From Massilia putida (GTDB taxonomy: Bacteria > Pseudomonadota > Gammaproteobacteria > Burkholderiales > Burkholderiaceae_D), in NCBI RefSeq assembly GCF_001941825.1, contig NZ_CP019038.1, positions 6,386,001 to 6,450,000 on the forward strand: a stretch of DNA of 64,000 bases. The letters run 5' to 3'. The translations under genes and the position numbers were made by a program. Each line of letters starts with the position of its first letter. Position 1 is the first letter of the stretch. Positions 19,058 to 28,009 of this stretch are shown here, in pieces. Under the pieces are notes generated by a model, which saw only the letters and a program-made list of their open reading frames with translations, searched no databases and was not told the DNA's origin.

Positions 19058-19834
19058 ATGACGACTACGCTCAGGATCGCGGTACTGGTGTCGACCGCGC
19101 GCCATCCCGTCAGCGGCCAGCCGGTGCGCAGCAGCAGCGACGCGGCCGCGTTCGAACTCGGTTGCGGCCTCGCGCCGGCCGGGCGCCTGACGGTGCTCTC
19201 GGCCGGCATGACCGGCAAGGAGAATCTGGAAGAGTACCTCGGACTCGGTGTCGAGGCCATCGAAGTGCTGACCGTGGCCGCGACGGCCGACGTGCTGCCG
19301 GCGCTGCTGGCGCGCCTGAAGGGCTTCGACCTCGTGCTGTGCGGCATGCGCTCGGACGGCCAGTCCGCGTCCGGCATGCTGCCGTATCTGCTGGCCGAAG
19401 GGCTGGGCGTGCCGCTCGTCGGCGACGTGCTGGAAGCGAAGGCGGACCACCGCACGCTGACGGTGCGCCAGTTCCTGCCCAAGGGGATGCGCCGGCGCCT
19501 GGAAGTGAGCCTGCCGGCCGTGCTGGCCGTGCATCCGCGCGCGCCGCAGACCCGCCAGTACGCCTATGCGCGGGCGCGGGCCGGACGCGTCACGTATGTC
19601 GCGGGCGCGATCGGCGGCGGCCCGGCGGCGCCGGCCTGGCAGTTCGAGCTGGCCACGCGGCGTCCGCGCCCGCTCAAGGCGAAGGTGGTGCAGAGTGGCC
19701 ACAGCCGGATGATGGGCGCGATCGGCGGCGACGCCGGTGCGCGCGGGGGACAGGTCGTCAAGCAGGGCAGCGCCGAGCAGAAGGCGCAGGTCCTGCTGGA
19801 CTACCTGCGCGAACACCGGCTGATCGACTTCTGA
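19058..19834 (+). CDS. Electron transfer flavoprotein beta-like subunit (dimethylglycine demethylation)
   Basis: 258-residue ETF beta homologue: IAVLVSTARHPVSG at the start, VLCGMRSDGQSASGMLPYLLAEGLGVPLV in the middle (the adenine-nucleotide-binding pattern) and RRRLEVSLPAVLAVHP toward the end. AAGGAAAGGG precedes the ATG. Partner of the ETF alpha-like protein; together they probably take electrons from DgcAB or pass them to the quinone pool. Confidence 0.87.
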   Translation: MTTTLRIAVLVSTARHPVSGQPVRSSSDAAAFELGCGLAPAGRLTVLSAGMTGKENLEEYLGLGVEAIEVLTVAATADVLPALLARLKGFDLVLCGMRSDGQSASGMLPYLLAEGLGVPLVGDVLEAKADHRTLTVRQFLPKGMRRRLEVSLPAVLAVHPRAPQTRQYAYARARAGRVTYVAGAIGGGPAAPAWQFELATRRPRPLKAKVVQSGHSRMMGAIGGDAGARGGQVVKQGSAEQKAQVLLDYLREHRLIDF

Positions 19835-19835
19835 C

Positions 19836-20207
19836 ATGGCCGGCCGATTCATCCCCTGGACCATCGAGGTCCGCGCGCTGGCCACCGAGTTGCGGCGAGG
19901 CGGCGCATGGCGGCGCCAGGCCGCCACGGTCGACATCACCGTCCACGCGCTCGCGCCGGCGTTTCCGCAGACGATAGACGACTGCATCGATTACCAGCCG
20001 ATCTGCGAACACGTGTTGGGCGCCTGGTCGGACGACGCCTCGGGCGCGCTGCCGGAGCAGGCCGTGCGCGATCTGATCGCGTACATCCTCGACCGCGACG
20101 GGCGCGTCAAGCAGGTCGACGTGGCGCTGACGACCGGCGGCGTCACCTTGCGGGTGGCGCAGGCGCGCGAAGCATGGGTGATCCGGGAGTCCCGTCTGGT
20201 CGCGTGA
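19836..20207 (+). CDS. FolB-like (dihydroneopterin aldolase fold) protein, degenerate active site
   Basis: 123 residues with the T-fold pattern of dihydroneopterin aldolase: a FPQTIDDCIDYQPICEHVLGAW segment whose Tyr matches the FolB active-site Tyr, and an amphipathic helix QAVRDLIAYIL. The catalytic SKP lysine motif near the C-terminus is absent (here VALTTGGVTLRVAQ), as is the N-terminal Glu, so it is probably not an active aldolase. It starts 1 base after the ETF beta stop (TGACATG), so it belongs to the dgc operon. Possibly a pterin- or folate-binding accessory for the folate-linked demethylases; inferred. Confidence 0.6.
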   Translation: MAGRFIPWTIEVRALATELRRGGAWRRQAATVDITVHALAPAFPQTIDDCIDYQPICEHVLGAWSDDASGALPEQAVRDLIAYILDRDGRVKQVDVALTTGGVTLRVAQAREAWVIRESRLVA

Positions 20208-20236
20208 TTGACACGGTGGTAACGCACGGCTAGCAT
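20208..20236 (+). promoter_or_regulatory. Sigma-70-type promoter before gbdR-like gene
   Basis: TTGACA at 20208-20213, a 17-base spacer and TAGCAT at 20231-20236. The -35 is a perfect consensus and the -10 matches 4 of 6. It lies 33 bases before the start of the GlxA regulator gene, so that gene has its own promoter, separate from the dgc operon. Confidence 0.6.
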
Positions 20237-20269
20237 GAATGACGCTGCGCGTTGCCATCCAAGGAAGTC

Positions 20270-21259
20270 ATGTCTCCGTCGTCGGGCCGCCCGGCCCTGC
20301 ATATCGCTTTTCTCACGTTGCCCGATTACTCGATGATCGCGTTGGCGAACGCGCTCGAAGTGCTGCGCATGGCCAACCGCGCCAGCGGCAAGAACCTGTA
20401 CCGCTGGACGATCGTCACGCCCGACGGCCGCCCGGCGCGCGCCAGCAACGGCCTGCCGCTCAGCCCCACCGTGGCGCTCGGGCAGGCGGATTCTCCCGAC
20501 ATGGTGTTCGTCTGCGGCGGCGTGCGGGTGCGCGCGGCCTGCGACGCCTCTCTGGCCGCATGCCTCACGCGTCTCGCGCGCAGCGGCGTCGTGCTGGGCG
20601 CGCTGTGCACCGGCAGCTATGCGCTCATCAAGACCGGCCTGATGAAAGGCTACCGCTGTGCCGTCCACTGGGAACAGATGGCGGCCCTGCGCGAGGAATT
20701 CCCGGACGTCGACTTCAGCGACGGCCTGTTCGTCATCGACCGCGACCGCATCACCTGCTCGGGCGGCACCGCGCCGATCGACCTGATGCTGCACCTCACC
20801 GAATCCCGCTACGGCAAGCCCGTGGCCGCCGCCATCTCGGCGCAGTTCACCGTCGAGCGCATCCGCGACGCGGCGCACCCCCAGCACGTGCCGCTCGCCG
20901 CGCGCCTCGGCTTCGGCCGCGCGGAGCTCGTGCAGGCGTCCACGCTGATGGAAAGCCATATCGAAGAGCCGCTGGCGATGGCCGAGCTGGCGCGTCGCGT
21001 CGGCCTGTCGCCGCGCCAGCTGCAGCGCATGTTCCGGCATTACCTCGACATGGCGCCGCACCAGTACTACCTGCGGCTGCGCCTCGGCCGCGCGCGCGAG
21101 CTGCTGACGCAGACCGACATGTCGATCATGGACGTGATGGTCGCCTGCGGCTTCGAATCGTCGCCCCATTTCAGCAGGGCGTATCGCGAACAGTTCGGCC
21201 ATCCGCCCAGCGCCGCGCGGCGCGGCGGCGCCGTTCAATTACCGGCCGTTACAGGCTGA
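20270..21259 (+). CDS. gbdR: GbdR-type GlxA/AraC-family transcriptional activator
   Basis: 329-residue regulator. N-terminal DJ-1/PfpI-like domain (IAFLTLPDYSMIALANALEV, VFVCGGVRV, LGALCTGSYALIKTGLMKGYR) and C-terminal double AraC HTH (MAELARRVGLSPRQLQRMF and IMDVMVACGFESSPHFSRAYR). The opening pattern, with LRMANRASGKNLYRW and ASNGLPLSPTV, resembles GbdR, the glycine betaine and dimethylglycine activator of Pseudomonas. The ATG at 20270 with AAGGA just upstream is chosen over a TTG at 20252. It lies between the dgc operon and the BCCT transporter. The paralogue at 28010 is similarly GbdR-like, so the symbol could belong to either. Confidence 0.75.
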   Translation: MSPSSGRPALHIAFLTLPDYSMIALANALEVLRMANRASGKNLYRWTIVTPDGRPARASNGLPLSPTVALGQADSPDMVFVCGGVRVRAACDASLAACLTRLARSGVVLGALCTGSYALIKTGLMKGYRCAVHWEQMAALREEFPDVDFSDGLFVIDRDRITCSGGTAPIDLMLHLTESRYGKPVAAAISAQFTVERIRDAAHPQHVPLAARLGFGRAELVQASTLMESHIEEPLAMAELARRVGLSPRQLQRMFRHYLDMAPHQYYLRLRLGRARELLTQTDMSIMDVMVACGFESSPHFSRAYREQFGHPPSAARRGGAVQLPAVTG

Positions 21260-21277
21260 CGAACACAGTCAACAGAT

Positions 21278-21300
21278 TGTCGCAATCCAGACATTTGCCG
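21278..21300 (+). promoter_or_regulatory. Candidate GbdR-type operator before BCCT transporter
   Basis: The TGTCGCAATCC, AGACA, TTGCCG pattern repeats the core seen upstream of soxB. A TATGTT box at 21315-21320 is a possible -10. This is one of four copies of the motif in the window, all ahead of betaine genes. Confidence 0.45.
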
Positions 21301-21412
21301 ATCGATGCCCAGCGTATGTTTGAGTCTGGCCGCTGACGAGCAGGCCATGGGGCCCGGGCCCGTCATTCTTACAAAAAACACCGCGACCAATTGCGTCGAT
21401 TTGGGAGGCAAG

Positions 21413-22963
21413 ATGAAGCACACTGCGGGTGGGGTGGATTTTCGCCCTGAAGCCAATATCAAAGTCCTGGGGTTGAACTTCCATAAGTTCATATTTCCAG
21501 TCTCTATCCTTTTCATGCTCGTGGCCGTGGTGGCCGCCCTCGTCGATCCCCCGGCTGCCGGCCGGTTCCTCGAAGAGCTGAAGCAGGCCAGCCTCAAGCA
21601 TTTCGATTCGTTCACTATGCTTGCTGGCAACATCATGGTGCTGTTCTGCGCGGCGCTGGCGATCACGCCTTGGGGCAGCATCCGGCTCGGCGGCAAGCAT
21701 GCAAAGCCGGAATTCAAGACGCTCTCGTGGTTCTGCATGATGTTCGCCGCCGGCATGGGCGTCGGGCTGCTGTACTGGGGCGTGGCCGAGCCGGTCGCGC
21801 ACTACACCGCATGGTTCAAGACGCCCTTGAACGTCATAAAGGACACGCCGGAGGCGGCGCATGCCGCGATGGGCGCGACCATCTTCCACTGGAGCTTCCA
21901 CCCGTGGGCCATCTACCTGACGACCGCCGTCGTCGTCGGCTACTTCGGCTATAACAAGGGCTTGCCGTTTTCGCTCAGCTCCGGCCTGCAGCCGTTCATC
22001 GGCAAGGCGCACAAGGGCACCCTCGGCCACGTCGTCGACGTCTTCACGGTGGTGCTGACGGTGTTCGGCCACGCGACGTCGATCGGCCTGGCCGCCATGC
22101 AGGCCACGGCCGGCATCACCCACGTGCTGGGCGTGCCGAACAGCTTCGCCTACCAGATGCTGTTCATCGGCGTCGTCGTCGTCGTCGCCGGATTCACCCT
22201 GATGCGCGGCCTCCACAACGGCGTCAAGGTGCTCAGCAACATCAACATGTTCATCGCGCTGTCGCTGTTCCTGGCCGTCGTGGCGGGTGTGGGCTTCACG
22301 ACCTTCGGGTCGAACGTCGTGAGCACCACCGTCGACTACGCGAAATACTTCCTCCCGTTGAGCAACTGGATCGATCGTCCGGACCAGGAATGGCTGCACG
22401 GCTGGACCGTGTTCTACTGGGCCTGGTGGTGCACGTGGGGGCCGCTGGTCGGCGTGTTCGTCGCGCGCATCTCGAAAGGCCGCACGCTGCGCCAGATGGT
22501 GGGCGTGGTGCTGGTGGCGCCCACCCTGGTGTCGATCCTGTGGTTCACCGCGTTCGGCGACAGCGCCATCGGCAGCATCCTGCATGGCTCGCCGGCGTTC
22601 GCTCAGGGACTCGGCAACGTCGACACGGCGATCTTCCGCTTCCTCGAAACGATCCCGATGTTCGCCTTCACGTCGGTCGCCGTCGTGATGCTCCTCGTGA
22701 TCTTCATGGTCACGTCGGTCAACTCGGCCGCCATCGTCGTCGACAACCTCGCTGCGGGCGGCAATCCGAACACGCCGGCCATCCAGCAGGTGATCTGGCT
22801 GGTCATGATCGCGCTGGTGACGGTGATCCTGTTCGTGATCGGCGACGAATCCGCGCTGAAGGGCATCGAGGCGGGCGCCATCGCGATGGGGCCGCCGTTC
22901 CTCGCGCTGATCCTGGTGCTGATGGTCGGCTTCATCAAGGCCGTCGCCCAGGAACCCCGCTAA
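21413..22963 (+). CDS. BCCT-family betaine/choline/carnitine transporter
   Basis: 516-residue secondary transporter with 12 predicted helices. The signature lies at GMGVGLLYWGVAEPVAHY (helix 3), which forms the glycine-rich unwound stretch, and in YWAWWCTWGPLVGVFVARIS (helix 8), with the tryptophan-rich cage that binds the trimethylammonium group. There is no long charged C-terminal osmosensory tail; the protein ends soon after helix 12 (KAVAQEPR), which fits nutrient uptake better than osmoregulation. The ATG at 21413 has GGGAGG at 5 to 6 bases; an upstream in-frame TTG is not needed. Substrate is probably glycine betaine or a relative, by context. Confidence 0.9.
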   Translation: MKHTAGGVDFRPEANIKVLGLNFHKFIFPVSILFMLVAVVAALVDPPAAGRFLEELKQASLKHFDSFTMLAGNIMVLFCAALAITPWGSIRLGGKHAKPEFKTLSWFCMMFAAGMGVGLLYWGVAEPVAHYTAWFKTPLNVIKDTPEAAHAAMGATIFHWSFHPWAIYLTTAVVVGYFGYNKGLPFSLSSGLQPFIGKAHKGTLGHVVDVFTVVLTVFGHATSIGLAAMQATAGITHVLGVPNSFAYQMLFIGVVVVVAGFTLMRGLHNGVKVLSNINMFIALSLFLAVVAGVGFTTFGSNVVSTTVDYAKYFLPLSNWIDRPDQEWLHGWTVFYWAWWCTWGPLVGVFVARISKGRTLRQMVGVVLVAPTLVSILWFTAFGDSAIGSILHGSPAFAQGLGNVDTAIFRFLETIPMFAFTSVAVVMLLVIFMVTSVNSAAIVVDNLAAGGNPNTPAIQQVIWLVMIALVTVILFVIGDESALKGIEAGAIAMGPPFLALILVLMVGFIKAVAQEPR

Positions 22964-22968
22964 GCATC

Positions 22969-22986
22969 CGGCGCGGCCCCGCGCCG
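22969..22986. other. Hairpin between BCCT and porin genes
   Basis: CGGCGCGG and CCGCGCCG form an 8-bp stem with a 2-base loop directly after the transporter stop. There is no T-tract, so it is more likely an mRNA-stabilising or attenuating hairpin than a terminator. Confidence 0.4.
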
Positions 22987-23044
22987 CGCCGTTCCCCCAT
23001 CGACCCGCACATGGCGCCCGCCGGCGCCAGGAGGAGACACGTCC

Positions 23045-24235
23045 GTGAACGACATCAAATGCCTGTGCTGCGCCGCGCTGCTGGTCGCGGCGTCCGCGCA
23101 TGCCGAAGACGCCGCCAAATCGCCGCTGCAGATCGGCGGCGCGATCCGTTTCAATTATGTGTATAAAAGCTGGCAGGAAGACCACCCGAACGGCTTCTTC
23201 GGGCTGGACACGGCGCGCCTGGACGTCAATTACGACGACGGCACGCTGATCGGCTCCGCGCAGTACCGCTACAACCGCTTTCCGAAGGGGCAGGGCGGCT
23301 ACTGGCAGACCTTCCTGCATCACGGCTGGGTGGGCATGCGCTTCGCCGACAAGAGCACGATCCATGTGGGGCTCGACAAGAACATGTTCGGCCTGTCGCC
23401 CTTCGCATCCAATAACTTCTACGAATCCATCGCGTTCTACACGGGCTTCGAGGACAAGTACGACCTGGGCGCGACGTATGCGAGCCGCCCCGGCCCCGTC
23501 GAGTGGCAGCTCGGCTTTTATCCGCGCGACGGCGGTTCCTACAGCGGCGGCAGCAACACGGCCAGCGCCTCCAACCGCTACTCTTACAACATCGTGCCGG
23601 ACGACGACAAGCAGGGCTTCGGCACCGGACAGAGCGACCGCGAGCGCAACACGCTGATCGGCCGTGTGGTGTGGCACGTCGGCGACGCGCCGCAGCACGA
23701 ATTCGGCGTCTCCGGGCTGGCGGGCGAGATCCGCAATGGTGCCGGCACCGACACCCGCCGCCATGCCGTGGCGGTGCACTACAAGGGCGCGTACGGCCCG
23801 TTCGGCGTGATGCTGGAAGCGCTGCGCTACGACTACCGCACGCGCCACACGGCGACGCAGACCTATGGCGGCCTCGATCCGAACAGCTTCGTGATGCTGG
23901 GCGCGTTCGGCTATCCCTACCCGGTGGCGACGAAAGGCGACATCTATATCGCCAACGTCAGCTACGACATTCCCGGCACGCTGGGGCCGTTCAAAGGGTT
24001 CAAGGTCTACAACGACTACGGCGTCCTGCGCAAGCGCGTCGCCGGGTACAAGGACTCGGTGCAGAACGTGACCGGCATGAGCTTCGCGGCCGGGAAGTGG
24101 TTCTTCTACACCGACTTCATGCTCGGCAAGCACCATCCGTACATGACGCCGGACTTCGGCGGACTGGCCTCGACGTCCGCGGCGCACGACGGCTACACCC
24201 GCCGCGTGAACCTGCAGGCAGGTTATTACTTTTGA
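23045..24235 (+). CDS. Outer-membrane porin-like protein in betaine cluster
   Basis: 396 residues from a GTG start with an AGGAGGAG site upstream. A signal peptide spans residues 1-20 (CLCCAALLVAASAHA). The mature part alternates short amphipathic strands (GAIRFNYVYKSW, ARLDVNYDDGTLIGSAQYRY) and ends in aromatic Phe (LQAGYYF), the classic beta-barrel insertion signal. I cannot place it in a named porin family beyond a general gated or substrate-specific porin. Lying between the BCCT transporter and gbcA, it probably lets quaternary amines cross the outer membrane. Confidence 0.7.
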   Translation: MNDIKCLCCAALLVAASAHAEDAAKSPLQIGGAIRFNYVYKSWQEDHPNGFFGLDTARLDVNYDDGTLIGSAQYRYNRFPKGQGGYWQTFLHHGWVGMRFADKSTIHVGLDKNMFGLSPFASNNFYESIAFYTGFEDKYDLGATYASRPGPVEWQLGFYPRDGGSYSGGSNTASASNRYSYNIVPDDDKQGFGTGQSDRERNTLIGRVVWHVGDAPQHEFGVSGLAGEIRNGAGTDTRRHAVAVHYKGAYGPFGVMLEALRYDYRTRHTATQTYGGLDPNSFVMLGAFGYPYPVATKGDIYIANVSYDIPGTLGPFKGFKVYNDYGVLRKRVAGYKDSVQNVTGMSFAAGKWFFYTDFMLGKHHPYMTPDFGGLASTSAAHDGYTRRVNLQAGYYF

Positions 24236-24266
24236 CCGCCGGCGCACGTCGTAAAGCTCGCCAAAG

Positions 24267-24353
24267 TCGTCGCAAAAAGACAAGTCCCGGCAACGGCTTT
24301 GGTCGAACATGAAGTCATACACAAGCGTCATATGTATTCATTTTCGTGTCATA
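24267..24353 (+). promoter_or_regulatory. Operator and repeat region before gbcA
   Basis: TCGTCGCAAAAAGACAAG at 24267-24284 followed by TCCCGG repeats the motif found before soxB and the BCCT gene. Downstream are three copies of GTCATA at 24314, 24327 and 24348. A TATGTA box at 24331 could serve as the -10. Together this is a candidate activator-controlled promoter for gbcAB. Confidence 0.45.
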
Positions 24354-24376
24354 TACCTAGCAAGAAAGCGACCGCA

Positions 24377-25618
24377 ATGAACCGTACTCCCGACCTTCGC
24401 ACCCTCCTGGCCCGCCGCAAGCCCGGCTACAGCCTCGAGGCGCCGTTCTACCTCGACCCTGCGGTGTTCGAACAGGACCTGAAACTCATCTTCGGCCGGC
24501 ACTGGATCTACGCAGGACCCGAAGCCGCCGTGCCGGAAGACGGCGATTTCTTCACCATCGACATCGGCACGACATCGGTTCTGCTGGTGCGCGACGGCGA
24601 CGGCGCGGTCAACGCCTTCCACAACGTGTGCCGCCACCGCGGCTCGCGGCTGTGCAATGAGCACAAGGGCGCGGTCGGCAACCTGGTGTGCCCTTACCAC
24701 CAGTGGACCTACGACCTGAAGGGCGCGCTGATGTTCGCCGAGCACATGGGGGACGATTTCGATCGCAAGACCCACAACCTCAAGCCGGTCCACATCCGCA
24801 ACATCGCGGGCCTGCTGTTCATCTGCCTCGCGGAGAATCCGCCGGCCGACATCGAGGAACTCGCGGCCGCGATGACGCCCTACATCGAGCAGCACCGCGT
24901 GGCCGACTGCAAGGTGGCGGCGCAGATCGACATCGTCGAGAACTGCAACTGGAAGCTGACGATGGAGAACAACCGCGAGTGCTACCACTGCCGCGGCAGC
25001 CATCCGGAGCTGACCCGTTCCCTGTTCGAATACGGCTTCGGCTACGCGCCGACGCCCGAGACCTGCGACGGCATCAACGAATACAACCGCATCCTGGAAC
25101 AGCGCCACGCGCAGTGGGAGGCGCTCGGCCTGCCGTGCCGCGAGATCGACCACCTGGACGACCGCGTGACGGGCTTCCGCACCCAGCGCCTGCCGCTGGA
25201 CCGAGGCGGCGAAGCGCAGACGATGAACGGCAAGGCCGCCAGCAGCAAGCGCCTCGGCGCATTCCAGCAGTCCGACCTGGGCGCGCTGTCGTTCTGGACC
25301 CAGCCGAATTCCTGGCACCACTTCATGGCCGACCACATCGTGACCTTCACCGTGCTGCCGATCGCCGTCGACAAGACGCTCGTGCGCACGACCTGGCTGG
25401 TGCACAAGGACGCGGTCGAAGGCGTGGACTACGACGTCGCCAACCTGACCGCCGTGTGGAACGCGACCAATGCCCAGGACCGCAAGCTGTGCGAGCAGTC
25501 GCAGGCCGGCATCGCCAGCCCGGCGTACGAACCGGGGCCGTATTCGCCGTTCACGGAAGGCCTGGTCGACAAGTTCTGCAACTGGTACATCGGCCGCCTG
25601 TCGACCGAGATCGGATAA
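24377..25618 (+). CDS. gbcA: Glycine betaine monooxygenase, Rieske oxygenase subunit
   Basis: Removes one methyl of glycine betaine as formaldehyde, giving dimethylglycine. 413 residues. The Rieske 2Fe-2S site is CRHRGSRLC and, 18 to 20 residues later, CPYHQWTYDL (residues about 85-115). The non-heme iron site is in NNRECYHCRGSHPEL (two His) with a candidate Asp in GLVDKFCNWY near the C-terminus. The ATG at 24377 is preferred because the protein then begins like GbcA proteins; the upstream in-frame extension is AT-rich promoter DNA. Followed 3 bases later by gbcB. Confidence 0.93.
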   Translation: MNRTPDLRTLLARRKPGYSLEAPFYLDPAVFEQDLKLIFGRHWIYAGPEAAVPEDGDFFTIDIGTTSVLLVRDGDGAVNAFHNVCRHRGSRLCNEHKGAVGNLVCPYHQWTYDLKGALMFAEHMGDDFDRKTHNLKPVHIRNIAGLLFICLAENPPADIEELAAAMTPYIEQHRVADCKVAAQIDIVENCNWKLTMENNRECYHCRGSHPELTRSLFEYGFGYAPTPETCDGINEYNRILEQRHAQWEALGLPCREIDHLDDRVTGFRTQRLPLDRGGEAQTMNGKAASSKRLGAFQQSDLGALSFWTQPNSWHHFMADHIVTFTVLPIAVDKTLVRTTWLVHKDAVEGVDYDVANLTAVWNATNAQDRKLCEQSQAGIASPAYEPGPYSPFTEGLVDKFCNWYIGRLSTEIG

Positions 25619-25621
25619 GTC

Positions 25622-26713
25622 ATGCACAACCCCACGCTCGCCAACCTGGCCGTCCCGTGGGACGGCGACCGCGACGACACGCTCGTCTGCCGCGCCGTGC
25701 GGCAGGAAACGCATGACGTCAAGACCTTCGTCTTCGCGGCCCCGGAACCGCGCCTGTTCCGCTACGCGCCCGGCCAGTTCATCACGCTCGAACTCGAGGT
25801 CCAGGGCCAGGCGGTCCAGCGCTGCTACACGCTGTCGTCCACGCCGTCGCGGCCGGACACGGTGTCGATCACGGTCAAGCGCGTGCCCGGCGGCCCGGTC
25901 TCGAACTGGCTGCACGACAACCTCGAAGCCGGGGGGCGGGTCAAGGTGCGCGGTCCGGCCGGCGGCTTCTCGTGCTTCCTGCATCCGATGCCGGAAAAGC
26001 AGAAATACCTGTTCCTGTCGGCCGGCAGCGGGATCACGCCGCTGATGTCGATGGCGCGCGCGATGCACGACCTGGTGCTCGACGCCGACATCGCGTTCGT
26101 GCACAGCGCGCGCACGCCCGACGACATCATCTTCGCGCGCGAACTGGAGCTGATGGCGCACAACCGCGACGGCCTGTTCCGGCTCGGCACCGTGTGCGAA
26201 CGGCGCGGCGCGCAGGCCGCGTGGTCGGGCTTCAACGGCTTCCTCAGCCTCGCCGTGCTGCAGAACGTGGCGCCCGATTTCCGCGAACGCAAGGTGTTCA
26301 CGTGCGGTCCCGCGCCCTACATGGCGGCAGTGCGGACGATGCTCGAAGGCGCCGGCTTCGACATGGCCGGCTACCACGAGGAGAGCTTCTCGTTCGAGAC
26401 CCTGGCGCGGGAATCGGCCGACGAAGCGCCGGCCGCCGCGACGGAGGAATCCGCGTTCAAGGTGACCTTCAGCCGCAGCGGCGACGAGCTCGCGTGCGCA
26501 CCGGGCCAGACGATCCTCGCCGCCGCCAAGGCCGCGGGCGTCCGCTTCCCGGTCTCGTGCACGCAAGGCCTGTGCGGCACCTGCAAGACCAAGATGGTGT
26601 CCGGCCAGGTCGACATGCGCCACGCGGGCGGCATCCGCCAGCGCGAGATCGACCAGGGCTGGATCCTGCCGTGCTGCAGCAAGCCGCTGGCCGACGTCGT
26701 CCTCGAACGCTAG
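25622..26713 (+). CDS. gbcB: Glycine betaine monooxygenase, reductase subunit
   Basis: 363-residue electron donor for GbcA: FAD domain (RLFRYAPGQFITLELE, RCYTLSSTPSRPDTVSIT), NAD domain (LFLSAGSGITPLMSMARAM, VFTCGPAPYMAAV) and a C-terminal plant-type 2Fe-2S ferredoxin (FPVSCTQGLCGTCKTKMVSG with a later Cys in ILPCCSKPL). It starts 3 bases after gbcA. The order reductase then ferredoxin is standard for class IA-like Rieske partners and for GbcB. Confidence 0.93.
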   Translation: MHNPTLANLAVPWDGDRDDTLVCRAVRQETHDVKTFVFAAPEPRLFRYAPGQFITLELEVQGQAVQRCYTLSSTPSRPDTVSITVKRVPGGPVSNWLHDNLEAGGRVKVRGPAGGFSCFLHPMPEKQKYLFLSAGSGITPLMSMARAMHDLVLDADIAFVHSARTPDDIIFARELELMAHNRDGLFRLGTVCERRGAQAAWSGFNGFLSLAVLQNVAPDFRERKVFTCGPAPYMAAVRTMLEGAGFDMAGYHEESFSFETLARESADEAPAAATEESAFKVTFSRSGDELACAPGQTILAAAKAAGVRFPVSCTQGLCGTCKTKMVSGQVDMRHAGGIRQREIDQGWILPCCSKPLADVVLER

Positions 26714-26746
26714 GCCATTCAACAATCACATCAAGGAGACAGACAA

Positions 26747-27949
26747 ATGCCGGAAAATCGCGGTGTCGTATATATCGAACAGGGCAGGGTGGAGGTGCAG
26801 TCCATCCCGTTCCCGAAACTGCAGGCGCCGAACGGGCGCAAGATCGGCCATGGCGTGATCCTGCGCGTCGTGTCGACCAATATCTGCGGCTCCGACCAGC
26901 ACATGGTGCGCGGCCGGACGACCGCGCCGGCGGGCCTCGTGCTCGGCCACGAGATCACCGGCGAGGTGATCGAGGTCGGCGCCGACGTCGAGACGCTGAG
27001 CGTGGGTGACCTCGTGTCGGTGCCGTTCAACGTGGCGTGCGGCCGCTGCCGCACCTGCAAGGAACAGCACACGGGCGTGTGCCTGTCCGTGAACCCGTCG
27101 CGCGCCGGCGGCGCCTACGGCTACGTCGACATGGGCGGCTGGATCGGCGGCCAGGCCGAATACGTGATGGTGCCGTATGCCGACTTCAACCTGCTGAAAT
27201 TCCCGGACAAGGCCCAGGCGATGGCGAAGATCCGCGACCTGACCTGCTTGTCCGACATCCTGCCGACCGGCTTCCACGGCGCGGTGACGGCCGGCGTCGG
27301 TCCCGGCTCGACCGTGTATGTCGCCGGCGCCGGCCCGGTGGGCCTCGCCGCCGCCGCGTCGGCCCGCCTGCTGGGCGCCGCCGTCGTGATCGTCGGCGAC
27401 GTCAATCCGGCGCGGCTGGAGCATGCGCGCAAGGTCGGCTTCGAGACGGTCGACCTGTCGCAGGACGCCACGCTGGGCGAGCAGATCGAGCAGATCCTGG
27501 GCACGCCGGAAGTGGATTGCGCGGTGGACTGCGTGGGCTTCGAGGCGCGCGGCCACGGCCACGCGGGCGCGCAGCACGAGGCGCCCGCCACCGTGCTGAA
27601 CTCGCTGATGGAAGTCACGCGCGCGGCCGGCAAGATCGGCATCCCGGGCTTGTACGTGACGGACGATCCGGGCGCCGTCGACGCCGCGGCCAGGAAGGGC
27701 AGCCTGTCGATCCGCTTCGGCCTGGGCTGGGCCAAGTCGCACAGCTTCCATACCGGCCAGACCCCGGTCATGAAGTACAACCGCCAGCTGATGCAGGCGA
27801 TCCTGTGGGACCGCCTCAACATCGCGGAGATCGTCGGCGTGCAGCTGATCACGCTCGACCAGGCGCCGGAAGGCTATGCCGCGTTCGACGCGGGCGCGCC
27901 GAAGAAGTACGTGATCGACCCGCACCGCCTGCTTGCCGCAGCGGCCTGA
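26747..27949 (+). CDS. fdhA: Glutathione-independent formaldehyde dehydrogenase
   Basis: Zn- and NAD-dependent medium-chain dehydrogenase, 400 residues, oxidising the formaldehyde released by GbcA and DgcA to formate. Catalytic Zn ligands in TNICGSDQHM and VLGHEITGEV; structural Zn site CGRCRTCKEQHTGVC (about 98-112); NAD Rossmann motif VYVAGAGPVGLAAAASARLLG (about 187). The long insert after DCVGFEARGHGH is diagnostic for the FdhA group over common alcohol dehydrogenases. AAGGAG lies 9 bases before the ATG. Same transcript as gbcAB is likely (33-base gap). Confidence 0.93.
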   Translation: MPENRGVVYIEQGRVEVQSIPFPKLQAPNGRKIGHGVILRVVSTNICGSDQHMVRGRTTAPAGLVLGHEITGEVIEVGADVETLSVGDLVSVPFNVACGRCRTCKEQHTGVCLSVNPSRAGGAYGYVDMGGWIGGQAEYVMVPYADFNLLKFPDKAQAMAKIRDLTCLSDILPTGFHGAVTAGVGPGSTVYVAGAGPVGLAAAASARLLGAAVVIVGDVNPARLEHARKVGFETVDLSQDATLGEQIEQILGTPEVDCAVDCVGFEARGHGHAGAQHEAPATVLNSLMEVTRAAGKIGIPGLYVTDDPGAVDAAARKGSLSIRFGLGWAKSHSFHTGQTPVMKYNRQLMQAILWDRLNIAEIVGVQLITLDQAPEGYAAFDAGAPKKYVIDPHRLLAAAA

Positions 27950-28009
27950 CTTGCCACGCCACGCCGTCTGTGCCATCTTACGGGGCTCAAACGGCTGGTG
28001 GAGGCTCGC

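Noticed and set aside
21269..24331. 1020-residue minus-strand frame across the BCCT and porin genes
   Set aside because: Covers two well-supported plus-strand genes plus their intergenic region; composition typical of antisense shadow frames.
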